Of a DNA stretch of 64,000 nucleotides, positions 18,849 through 27,297 are shown piece by piece. Under the pieces are notes generated by a model. The model worked only from the letters and a program-made list of their open reading frames with translations. It did not search any database and was not told where the DNA came from. The position numbers and the translations under genes were made by a program. The stretch comes from Gammaproteobacteria bacterium LSUCC0112 (GTDB lineage: Bacteria > Pseudomonadota > Gammaproteobacteria > Pseudomonadales > Pseudohongiellaceae), in NCBI GenBank assembly GCA_004535785.1, contig SPIB01000001.1, positions 43,033-107,032 of the forward strand, read 5' to 3'. Every line of letters starts with the position of its first letter. Within the stretch, counting starts at the first letter, position 1.

Positions 18849-19898
18849 ATGCAAGTCATGGAAGCTCAAACTGTACACAGCACCGATCTCGATCACGCGC
18901 GGGAAGTCATGTCGCGGCTGACCCAGGCCGTCAAAGCGCAAGTGCTGGGCCGCGATGATGTGATTGAACTCGCTCTCATTGCCCTGATGTCAGATGGTCA
19001 CGTGTTGCTGGAAGACTTCCCCGGTTCAGGCAAAACCACGCTGGCCAAAGCCTTGGGTGAAGCGATTGTGGATGATCAGCCTGCTCACCAAAAGACCACT
19101 GACGCGTCTGGTGCACTGGTGCCGATTGTGCCATTCCGCCGCATACAGTTCACCCCGGACTTGTTGCCTTCGGATGTCACCGGCAGCGCAGTGTTTGATG
19201 CCAGCACCAACAGTTTCCATTTCCGTCACGGACCCATATTTGCTCACGTGGTGTTGGCTGACGAAATCAACCGCACCTCACCCAAAGTACAAGCCGCCAT
19301 GCTGGAAGCCATGGGCGAAAAGCAGGTCACTGTGGACAACCAGACCTACCCGTTGGATCCGCTGTTTTTTGTGATTGCCACACAAAACCCGCTCGATCTG
19401 GTCGGCACCTACCCCTTGCCCACGCCGCAGCTGGACCGTTTTCTGTTTAAACTGACCATGGTGCATGTTGAACGCGATGCCGAGCTGGAAGTACTCAACA
19501 CCTGGCAATCGCGGCGCGACAAACAAAACACCCGCATTCACGTCGGGCGCACTGAAATTCTTCAGGCGCGTCACGCCATTGATGCCGGCGTGTATATTTC
19601 CGATGCGATCAAAACCGCCTTGGTGGATATTTCGCGGGCGCTGCGTGCCGACGAACGCATTCTGCAAGGCAACTCCACGCGCAGCCTGGTGCTGATACTG
19701 CCCGCGCTGCAAGTATTGGCAGCGATGCGCGGACGCAGTTATGTCAATGCTGATGATCTTGAGACGCTGCTGCCCCCGGTATTGACGCATCGCGTCGAGT
19801 TAGCGCCAGGCTCATCTGATTTTGTAAAAATTCTGCGTGACTGCATGCGTGGCCCGATGGAAATACTGGCGCGCAGCACACTGAACCCAGCACCCTGA
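18849..19898 (+). CDS. MoxR-family AAA ATPase
   Basis: 349 residues. Walker A is FPGSGKT at 57-63 and Walker B is VVLADE at 134-139, followed by INRTSPKVQAAMLEAMGE. The sensor-1 region is VIATQNP, then PLPTPQLDRF. The last third is the AAA lid domain. ATG 18849 has GGAG six bases upstream. MoxR ATPases act as chaperone-like partners of DUF58/VWA proteins, and this one follows DUF58 and transglutaminase genes. The usual order is MoxR first; here it comes after them with a 77-bp gap, so it may have its own promoter. Confidence 0.93.
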   Translation: MQVMEAQTVHSTDLDHAREVMSRLTQAVKAQVLGRDDVIELALIALMSDGHVLLEDFPGSGKTTLAKALGEAIVDDQPAHQKTTDASGALVPIVPFRRIQFTPDLLPSDVTGSAVFDASTNSFHFRHGPIFAHVVLADEINRTSPKVQAAMLEAMGEKQVTVDNQTYPLDPLFFVIATQNPLDLVGTYPLPTPQLDRFLFKLTMVHVERDAELEVLNTWQSRRDKQNTRIHVGRTEILQARHAIDAGVYISDAIKTALVDISRALRADERILQGNSTRSLVLILPALQVLAAMRGRSYVNADDLETLLPPVLTHRVELAPGSSDFVKILRDCMRGPMEILARSTLNPAP

Positions 19899-19940
19899 TG
19901 TCTGACTGCTGACTCATAAAGGCCGGAGCTTGACTGATGA

Positions 19941-22040
19941 ATGCTGCACCCCGATGGTGAACCCTTGATCAAACGCGCGTTGTGTAAAACAGGAATGGTG
20001 TTCGCACTGGCGAGTGTGTGTCTGTTGTCCGGGACAACGGGCGGTCATGCGCAAGAGCTGGACGGTTTTGACATGCCTGTCAATCAAGTGCTGTGTTTTG
20101 GCATGAATGGCATCACCGATCCCGATGCGCTGGGCGTGTGTGATGCGCTGGCGTTGGGTCAGAACGTGCGTGCCCGTGAATTGGCGCAGCAGTGGGTCAG
20201 CGAACAACCGGATTCCCCGGCGGCGCAATTTGCGCTGGCCGAGGTGCTGTTCCGCGTGGAAGGTAACCTGCCACGCGCCCTGTTCCATTTGAATGTCGCC
20301 GAGTCGCTGATGGACTACCCTACTCTGGGCCGGGCCATCGAATCCGGTAACCTGGAGTGGCACTACCTGACACTCAGTCAGTTATCGTATGCCCATCAAT
20401 TGATTGGCAATCAGCTGGAATCCCTGCGTTACCTCGACCTGATTGGTGAGATTTATGGTCAGGATGTGGAGTCTTTTCGTGGTTGGCCACTGATCAAACT
20501 CAAGCTCTACGATGAAGCGCGCGCCAGTGCGGACAAAGTGTTGGCGACCAGCGATAACCCTCGCGATCGCAGCCGCGCCTGGAATACTTTATGTGCGGTG
20601 GAATTGGCGGATCTGCGGCCCAACGAATCCCTGCAGGCCTGTGAAAATGCCATGGGGGAGGAAGAAAGCATTGCCTTGGCGGATGCCAACGCAGACCTCG
20701 ATACCGTGCATCTGCTCAATGCCTCAGAAGTGTCCCTGAACTTGTTGCGCTTTGAAGAGGCCGAAGATTATCTGAACCGCGCCTCGCGCCAGATTGATCC
20801 GGACAGTGTGGGCAACCCCTGGGTCTACAAGCTGTATCTGTACATGAATCAGGCACGTTACGACAACGCACGCGAGGCGCTTGACCGTATGCTGGTGTGG
20901 CGTGATGCACAAAGCCCGCTGGTCGGCGTCATGAATCGCGGCGATCACTTTCTGGTCAGTGCCATCTTCCTGTTACTGGCCGGCTATCCGGACGATGCTG
21001 CGCGCTTGACACAGGCAGCGTTGAACCAACCCGATCGCACTGGCTCCTACACCGCCGACGAGGCGCAAAAGGACTCGGTAGCAGCATTGGTCAACAGCAT
21101 GGCGCATCAACAACGTTATGAGCGACTGCGCGAACAGGTCGCCATTCAATCCTGGTGGCGCAACTGGCGCTTGCTTATAGAAGCGCAAGCCGCGCGGTTT
21201 CAGGCCTGGCGTGCAGGCAAACTGGCAGCGTCGTTGTTTGCCGACGAGGAAACACTGCAAAACCGTATGCGCCCCTATGCGCCGCTGGATGTGCACATTC
21301 CGGAGTGGATTGAGTCAGAGCTGATTCAACTGATGGGTGCTGGCGTGATGCAAAACCTGCTCAATGCTTCGGCCGCTCAAGGTGTGTTTGCGCTGAACGA
21401 AGGATACTTTTTTGCCTATCAGACCGAAATTCTGGCCATCCGCGGACAGACGGATCTGGTTCAGGGTGCCGCAGAACAAGCGCTGCGCTTGCTGCCCGCA
21501 CAAGAAGTATTGTTAAGAGCGCGCGTCTCATTGCGACTGGCCAACAGCCTCTGGCAGGCGGGCAATTACGAGACGGCGTCTGCACACTTTGCGTATGCCA
21601 TACGTCACGACCCGGGAATCTTCCGCCGGACCGGGTTGGCAATACCGGTCAATTTTGTTGCCAGTGCCGGCGCGTCGGCGTTTGCCGATGAGTTATCCCG
21701 CTATTTGCGCAGATCCCCGCGCCTGATGGCACATGCACAAGGTTTGCCTCTGGAACTGCTTGCGGATGACTCACAAACCCTGTGTCTGCGCGACCACTCG
21801 GGTGATGCCCTGTCGTGTATTCAACTGGCTGCGGCGGCTGCCAGTGATGAGGCGCCCGTCATTCCCACGACGGCGTTGAGCGACGCACAGCGGCTGGTGC
21901 AGCAGTTTCACGAAGGGACATTCAGCTTGTCCTATGATATAAGCCGCACTCAACGGCTGGCCCTGCTGGGTAACAGTGTTATTTTCAGCAACCAGATTAA
22001 TAATCCCGCCGCAGACCAGGACACCGTGCTGCAGCGCTGA
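19941..22040 (+). CDS. Exported TPR-repeat protein
   Basis: 699 residues. A signal peptide spans about residues 14-36 (ALASVCLLSGTTGGHAQE). The body is alpha-helical with tetratricopeptide-like units, such as AQFALAEVLFRVEGNLPRAL, VSLNLLRFEEAEDYLNRA, YLYMNQARYDNAREAL and LRLANSLWQAGNYETASAHF. TPR proteins often accompany MoxR/DUF58 clusters as assembly scaffolds. It lies 42 bp after the MoxR gene on the same strand. An ATG at 19937 in another frame ends quickly and is not used. The precise role is unknown. Confidence 0.8.
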   Translation: MLHPDGEPLIKRALCKTGMVFALASVCLLSGTTGGHAQELDGFDMPVNQVLCFGMNGITDPDALGVCDALALGQNVRARELAQQWVSEQPDSPAAQFALAEVLFRVEGNLPRALFHLNVAESLMDYPTLGRAIESGNLEWHYLTLSQLSYAHQLIGNQLESLRYLDLIGEIYGQDVESFRGWPLIKLKLYDEARASADKVLATSDNPRDRSRAWNTLCAVELADLRPNESLQACENAMGEEESIALADANADLDTVHLLNASEVSLNLLRFEEAEDYLNRASRQIDPDSVGNPWVYKLYLYMNQARYDNAREALDRMLVWRDAQSPLVGVMNRGDHFLVSAIFLLLAGYPDDAARLTQAALNQPDRTGSYTADEAQKDSVAALVNSMAHQQRYERLREQVAIQSWWRNWRLLIEAQAARFQAWRAGKLAASLFADEETLQNRMRPYAPLDVHIPEWIESELIQLMGAGVMQNLLNASAAQGVFALNEGYFFAYQTEILAIRGQTDLVQGAAEQALRLLPAQEVLLRARVSLRLANSLWQAGNYETASAHFAYAIRHDPGIFRRTGLAIPVNFVASAGASAFADELSRYLRRSPRLMAHAQGLPLELLADDSQTLCLRDHSGDALSCIQLAAAAASDEAPVIPTTALSDAQRLVQQFHEGTFSLSYDISRTQRLALLGNSVIFSNQINNPAADQDTVLQR

Positions 22041-22079
22041 CATCTGCTTTTCAGCCAGGACGCGCCTGAACCAAACACC

Positions 22080-23264
22080 ATGACAACACTCACTCGCTCA
22101 CTCAGCCGCGGCATGATTTTATTGCTGGCGGCCGCCTCTGCACTGGGCCCAGTGGCCATGCAGATCATGCTGCCCGCCATCCCCATCGTGCGCGAAAATT
22201 TTGCTATCAGTACCGGTACGGCGCAGCTCACGCTGAGTCTGTCGATGTTTTCGATTGCACTGGCGACCTTGATCTACGGGCCGTTGTCTGACCGTTTTGG
22301 TCGACGGCCGGTAATGCTGGCGGGCATCAGTATCACCGTTCTGGGATCCTGCCTGTGCATGATGGCCGGCTCTATCGAATGGTTGATTGCCGGGCGTATT
22401 GTGCAGGCAGCTGGTGGCGCAGTGGGTCTGGTGCTGGCGCGCGCCATCGTGCGTGATGTCTACGATGCCGTCGATGCCGCTGGCATTATTGCGACACTGG
22501 TCATGGTGATGGTGGTCATGCCGATGATCTCCCCGCTGGTTGGCGGAGAGCTGATGATTCGTTATGACTGGCATTCGATTTTTTATCTGGTAGCGGCCAT
22601 TGCCGTGGTGATGCTGATTGCCATGTATAAATATTTGCCGGAGACCTTGTCCGGACCCCAAGCCTTCACGGGCGTTGCCAGCATGATCAAGGGATTTGCC
22701 AGCCTGTTCCGGTCACGGATATTTACGGCCTATGCATTTAATGTGGCGTTTATCTCGGTAGTGTTTTTTACGTTTATTTCAGCAGCACCTGAAATTATGG
22801 TCACCGTGTTAAAACGCCCGCCCAATGAGTATGGTTACTATTTTGTGATGGTACCGGCGGCGTTTATGGCAGGTAGTTACCTGGCGCGCAGTCTGTCAAA
22901 ACGCATGGGCATCCATCGCATGATTGCCATGGGTTCCAAACTCAGTATTGCGGGAATTGTGATTGCGCTTGTTTTGCATTTGGCAGGACTGGTCCATCCA
23001 CTGGCTTTGTTTGTACCTATTGCCTTGACTACACTGGGTAATGGTATCTCCTTGCCAAACGCGCAGGCCGGCGCGATTAATGAGTTCCCCCATATGGCTG
23101 GCAGCGCGTCTGGATTAACCGGCTTTTTGCAGATGGCGCTGTCAGCACTGGCCGCACAACTGGTGGCCTTGCTGTTTAACGGCACGGTGTATCCGATGTT
23201 ATTGCTGATGTTAGCGGCTGCATTGATCTCGCTGACCAGCTTTATGCTGGTGAAAAACAGCTGA
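22080..23264 (+). CDS. MFS transporter, Bcr/CflA-like multidrug efflux
   Basis: 394 residues, about 12 transmembrane helices, the size of Bcr/CflA drug-efflux proteins. The MFS motif A appears as LIYGPLSDRFGRRPVMLAG between helices 2 and 3, and a motif C-like stretch, AAGGAVGLVLARAIVRDVYD, follows. These proteins export drugs or metabolites by proton antiport. Its stop is directly adjacent to the stop of the convergent Na/Pi gene with no intervening base. Substrate unknown. Confidence 0.88.
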   Translation: MTTLTRSLSRGMILLLAAASALGPVAMQIMLPAIPIVRENFAISTGTAQLTLSLSMFSIALATLIYGPLSDRFGRRPVMLAGISITVLGSCLCMMAGSIEWLIAGRIVQAAGGAVGLVLARAIVRDVYDAVDAAGIIATLVMVMVVMPMISPLVGGELMIRYDWHSIFYLVAAIAVVMLIAMYKYLPETLSGPQAFTGVASMIKGFASLFRSRIFTAYAFNVAFISVVFFTFISAAPEIMVTVLKRPPNEYGYYFVMVPAAFMAGSYLARSLSKRMGIHRMIAMGSKLSIAGIVIALVLHLAGLVHPLALFVPIALTTLGNGISLPNAQAGAINEFPHMAGSASGLTGFLQMALSALAAQLVALLFNGTVYPMLLLMLAAALISLTSFMLVKNS

Positions 23265-24929
23265 TCAGATGCCCGCGTAGGCTTCCACAAAATTGACGGT
23301 GTGGTTTTTGATGTGCTGCAGCGACATAAACATGTCACTGAAGGTTTGCGCAGTCATGGCCTGACAATCGCCGGCACGCAGACGGTCCAGATGGCGCTGC
23401 CGTTTTTCTTTGGCACTTTTACGTACCTGCCTGCCTTCCTTGATCAGCAGTTTGACTTCCGTTACCTCGGCATTGCGCTTACGTGCGGCCGTAATACGGT
23501 CAAAGTAGGCAGTGACTTCATCAAAGAATTCCAACGTGTCTTGCCAGGCTGCCGGGGAGATATCCTCGTTACGTTTATATAAACGACTTCGGTAGATGCT
23601 CAAGGATTGCAGCGCGTCAGCAATACTTTCCAGCTCATCGGCCATACGCATTAACCCATAGGAACGTGTTGACTGCTCCTGAGTCACCGATCCCGTCAAC
23701 AACACTGTGATGAAGTTGATCATTTCCTCTTCAATGTTGTCGGTGATGTCTTCAAGATGGTTGATACGATCAAACAGTTTTTTGTTATGCGTGGGCGCGA
23801 CAATATATTCTCGCGTGACTTCAAACATCTCACGCGCAATCACCACCATGTTATCCATTTCCATCTCCGCCTGTTGCAGAGACACTTCAGGGGCCATGAT
23901 GGTGCGTGAGCCCAGATACTTGAGTTTGTGAATTTCCTTTTCTTCTTTCTGTGGCACCAGCCAGATCACCAGATTGGTGAGGAAACCAATCATCGGAATC
24001 CAGATCAACACGTTCAGCACGTTGAACATGGTGTGTGCCACCGCAATGTGGAAAGCGATATTCGGTCGTGAACCATCTGCGGCCTGCAAATCCGCTGCGC
24101 CGCCCACAATCAGATCTACAAACTGTACGTACCAGGGGAACAACGCGGTAAATATGATGGCACCCAGAATATTAAAAATAGCATGAGCACGTGCCGTTCT
24201 GATGGCAGAGGTATTAGCGCCGATAGACGCCAACTGGGCGGTGATGGTGGTGCCGATATTTTCACCAATAATCAATGCCACCGCGGTATCAAAATCAATC
24301 ACACCGGTGGTTGCCAACGTCATGGTTATGCCCAGCATGGCCGAACTGCTCTGCACAATCATGGTCAGCAAACACGCTACCAGGATGCAGGCGAGAATGC
24401 TGGGCAGAGAATCCGCGCTGAAATAATGCAGGTAGGAAATAAAATTTTCATCAGTGCGCAGCGGGGTAAACGCGCCGCTCATAAACTCCAAGCCGGTAAA
24501 CACCAAACCCAGTGCTACCAGGCTTTTACCCAAGCCATTGACCCAAGCGCGCTGCCCCGCCAGCATCGGGTACATGCCCAAGCCGATCAGCAACAGCCCG
24601 TATTTGCCAACTTTGATGGAGATTACCCAGCCGGTAATGGTGGTGCCGATATTGGCCCCCAGAATCACGCCTATCGCCTGACGCAGTTCCATTAAGCCGG
24701 CGTTGACAATGCTCACGGTCATGACCGTGGTGATACTGCTGGATTGCACAAATACCGTGATACCCACACCCGCCAGGACCGCAAGCACTCGGTTGCGGGT
24801 CAGTGATGCAAGTATTCCGCGAATAGCTTCCTTGCCGCTGGACTGTAAGGCTTCAGACAGATATTTGAGTCCGAGGAAAAACAGTGCGAGGCCGCCAAGT
24901 GCGGTATATGTGATTTCGAAATAATTCAT
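23265..24929 (-). CDS. Na/Pi cotransporter family protein with PhoU-like C-terminal domain
   Basis: 554 residues. Two inverted Na/Pi repeats occur, each with the QSSS signature: VFVQSSSITTV in the first and MIVQSSSAMLGI in the second, with GANIGTT and GENIGTT loops. The last ~190 residues form a helical PhoU-like domain. Such proteins export or exchange phosphate with sodium across the inner membrane. The convergent MFS gene ends flush against it. Confidence 0.9.
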   Translation of the reverse strand: MNYFEITYTALGGLALFFLGLKYLSEALQSSGKEAIRGILASLTRNRVLAVLAGVGITVFVQSSSITTVMTVSIVNAGLMELRQAIGVILGANIGTTITGWVISIKVGKYGLLLIGLGMYPMLAGQRAWVNGLGKSLVALGLVFTGLEFMSGAFTPLRTDENFISYLHYFSADSLPSILACILVACLLTMIVQSSSAMLGITMTLATTGVIDFDTAVALIIGENIGTTITAQLASIGANTSAIRTARAHAIFNILGAIIFTALFPWYVQFVDLIVGGAADLQAADGSRPNIAFHIAVAHTMFNVLNVLIWIPMIGFLTNLVIWLVPQKEEKEIHKLKYLGSRTIMAPEVSLQQAEMEMDNMVVIAREMFEVTREYIVAPTHNKKLFDRINHLEDITDNIEEEMINFITVLLTGSVTQEQSTRSYGLMRMADELESIADALQSLSIYRSRLYKRNEDISPAAWQDTLEFFDEVTAYFDRITAARKRNAEVTEVKLLIKEGRQVRKSAKEKRQRHLDRLRAGDCQAMTAQTFSDMFMSLQHIKNHTVNFVEAYAGI

Positions 24930-24997
24930 GACGGGCGCAGTCTATTCGAAGCGCCGGATTATTACAATTTGGTGACAGTTATATGACAAAAAAAATT

Positions 24998-25933
24998 TCA
25001 ACCGGCGCTTGGCCCGGTGATTGTTGTCATGCTGGCGGTGATCATTAACACCACCACGGCTAACACGGTTTCCACACGGATACTCCGGCCCAAGACCTTT
25101 AGCGCGGTCTCATCATCGGGCGTGGACTCCGCGGCATGGCGCACTCGCGGCACCCAACGGAACTTATGTAATGCGCCGAGTGCCATCATAGCGGCGACCG
25201 TCAGCACTTTGACCAGAAACAACTGTCCGTACAGGGTGCTTAACAAGGTCGCAAAACCATCCGTCAGCAACCAGAACAGGCTCAGTCCACTGGCCACCAT
25301 CACCAGCAGCATCCCGGCAGCATAGGTACCAAATTGCCGCAACTGATCTGCGACATACAGCGGTTCAACCTGCAAAGCCCGGCTGTGGTGCACCATCAGT
25401 GATAACGGCACCAGGGCTCCTGCCCAGGCGCCAATCGCCAGTACATGCAGTCCCACCAGCGTTTGTGCCAGCCAACTGACGGCACTGCTGTGCCCTTGCA
25501 CAGCAACTGACACCATCAAACAGGCCGCAGCCAGCACCGTCAGCGCGACACAGACGCGTTGCACGCCATTATGTCGCAACGGATAACCCGGCCAGTTAAC
25601 CGCCACCAGACAGATCAATGCCAACATAAACCCGCCTAGCCGCCAGCGCAGGGCACTGCCGATTTCAGTCTCCACCAGAATACTGCCAATCAGGGGATCA
25701 AACATGCCAGACAGCCCGCGTTGATTTACGGAGCCAATTTGCACCAGAAAAAAGACGCAGGTTGCCAACAGGCCTGTCAGCAAGGCTGGCATCAGGTAAA
25801 AACGCCCAATCAATATGACCAGTGCAGGTTGTTGACGACAACTCATTACCATCAAGCCGCCGCCAATGGCCGATAACAACCCCGCATAAATGAGGAATTT
25901 ACTGAGTATGCTGGCCAGTTCCCAGACGCTCAT
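24998..25933 (-). CDS. copD: CopD-family copper resistance membrane protein
   Basis: 311 residues with about eight hydrophobic helices. It matches the CopD domain, which imports copper into the cytoplasm or assists its handling. The start is ATG 25933 and the product begins MSVWELASILSKFLIYAGLLSAIGGG. The gene is downstream of copC with 25 bp between them, the standard copCD pair. The gap to the next gene (24930-24997) holds an A-rich run and a possible short stem near 25001-25018, without an obvious poly-T tail. Confidence 0.85.
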   Translation of the reverse strand: MSVWELASILSKFLIYAGLLSAIGGGLMVMSCRQQPALVILIGRFYLMPALLTGLLATCVFFLVQIGSVNQRGLSGMFDPLIGSILVETEIGSALRWRLGGFMLALICLVAVNWPGYPLRHNGVQRVCVALTVLAAACLMVSVAVQGHSSAVSWLAQTLVGLHVLAIGAWAGALVPLSLMVHHSRALQVEPLYVADQLRQFGTYAAGMLLVMVASGLSLFWLLTDGFATLLSTLYGQLFLVKVLTVAAMMALGALHKFRWVPRVRHAAESTPDDETALKVLGRSIRVETVLAVVVLMITASMTTITGPSAG

Positions 25934-25958
25934 TGCTTGGCCGCGTCACGCAACCTGA

Positions 25959-26390
25959 TCAATGATGGTGATCAGCGTGCGGTGCAGTGCCATGCTGCAT
26001 TTGATGTGCGGGTGCACCCTCGGCGCTGACAGTGAACCCGAAACTGCCGTTAACGGTATGACCATCAGAGCCAATTACTGTCCAGCTTACAGTGTGCTCG
26101 CCCATCATTAACATAGGCAATTCATAACTCAGCGTATTGGTAGCCTCGGTAGAAGGTGCAAAACCGAACTCAATCTGGTGATTTGCGCCATGGACCAAGG
26201 TCAAACGCAATACCCGCACTGCCTCATTAAAGGTCAATTCCAGTTTTTCGGGTGCCGCGACCACAGCTTTGTCGCCGGGCATAGACGCCGTCAACGTGCC
26301 GTGCGCCATGGCCGGCCCGGACAGCGCTGCCAACGCAGCAAACACGCCGATCGTCAGCATCAGAGATTTAAACCAGGACATCAGTCGCAT
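25959..26390 (-). CDS. copC: CopC-domain periplasmic copper-binding protein
   Basis: 143 residues with a signal peptide (residues 1-29, ending PAMA). After cleavage the mature protein starts with a histidine (HGTLTASMPGD), the usual first Cu(II) ligand of CopC. A second conserved site is SDGHTVNG. The C-terminus ends in a histidine- and Met-rich tail (HQMQHGTAPHADHHH) that could bind more copper. It precedes copD. The upstream 272-bp region also serves the divergent carbonic anhydrase gene. Confidence 0.88.
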   Translation of the reverse strand: MRLMSWFKSLMLTIGVFAALAALSGPAMAHGTLTASMPGDKAVVAAPEKLELTFNEAVRVLRLTLVHGANHQIEFGFAPSTEATNTLSYELPMLMMGEHTVSWTVIGSDGHTVNGSFGFTVSAEGAPAHQMQHGTAPHADHHH

Positions 26391-26413
26391 ATTTGTAACT
26401 CCAGACAGTTAAT

Positions 26414-26426
26414 TGGTCGGTGACCA
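26414..26426 (-). promoter_or_regulatory. Short inverted repeat upstream of copC
   Basis: TGGTC-GGT-GACCA, arms of five bases, 24 bp upstream of the copC ATG. It could be an operator, but five-base arms occur by chance. Confidence 0.2.
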
Positions 26427-26509
26427 GTTTACCTGATCAGATTTTTGATTACAGCTCTCAAGGTGTGACACATCGTCGCAGGCGAGAGCGATTAAGCGGC
26501 CGAACCCTG

Positions 26510-26538
26510 CTGAAACTGCCGGCGTACTCCGCTACAAT
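26510..26538 (+). promoter_or_regulatory. Candidate sigma70 promoter for carbonic anhydrase
   Basis: CTGAAA (26510-26515), a 17-bp spacer and TACAAT (26533-26538) point toward the gene at 26662, leaving a leader of roughly 115 bases. The rest of the 272-bp divergent gap (26391-26661) shows no further feature I can support. Confidence 0.4.
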
Positions 26539-26661
26539 GACTTCATTCGGTGACAGAAGCCTGGAAAACCTAGGCATCAAACGGTTGATTCCCGCCGGCG
26601 TCGATGACCCGTTTTTGATACTCATAACAATCACAACAGCACGTGCAGGACAGCAATCAGG

Positions 26662-27297
26662 ATGAGCGATAAATTATTGGACGGTTACAAACGATTCAAA
26701 GCGGGTTATTTTGCCGAGAATCGCGACAAAATTCGTGAGATGGCACGCAACCAAAAACCTTCGTACGTGTTGATCACCTGCTGCGATGCACGGCTGGAAC
26801 CCTCGCTGATCTTTGACACCGAACCCGGCGAGCTGTTTGTCATCCGCAACGTCGCCAATCTGGTGCCACCTTACGAAACCGGCGGCTCCTATCACGGCAC
26901 CAGCGCCGCACTGGAATTTGCCATCACCGTACTCGATGTGCCTGAAATTCTGGTACTGGGTCACTCCCGATGTGGCGGCATTCGTTCACTGGTCACCGAG
27001 CAGGACAAACTGCAACCCGACTCTTTTATCGCACGCTGGATGTCCATTGTAGCGCCCGTTGCCCAACTGGCTGACCCCGATAAACTCGATGACCTGAAGA
27101 CATTCAACCGCTGTGAACAGGCGGCGGTGGGGTTTTCTCTGCGCAACCTGATGACCTACCCGTGGATTGCCAGCCGCGTTGAGGCCGGCACATTAAAACT
27201 CAACGGATGGCACTACAACATTTATACCGGCGCGCTGAAACATATCCATGATCAGGACACCATTTCTACGATTGTGGATGACGATGTGCAAAATTAG
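26662..27297 (+). CDS. Beta-class carbonic anhydrase
   Basis: 211 residues, the usual length. It interconverts CO2 and bicarbonate in the cytoplasm. The zinc site is seen as C41, D42, R44 (in TCCDARLEP) and H101, C104 (in GHSRCGG), with the GT-rich substrate loop IRNVANLVPP. ATG 26662 follows CAGGA. The 3' end overlaps the convergent RND gene by 32 bp. Confidence 0.94.
   Translation: MSDKLLDGYKRFKAGYFAENRDKIREMARNQKPSYVLITCCDARLEPSLIFDTEPGELFVIRNVANLVPPYETGGSYHGTSAALEFAITVLDVPEILVLGHSRCGGIRSLVTEQDKLQPDSFIARWMSIVAPVAQLADPDKLDDLKTFNRCEQAAVGFSLRNLMTYPWIASRVEAGTLKLNGWHYNIYTGALKHIHDQDTISTIVDDDVQN

Noticed and set aside
26420-26665. Small ORF in the copC-carbonic anhydrase gap
   Set aside because: It covers the candidate promoter, has no ribosome-binding site and no recognisable sequence.
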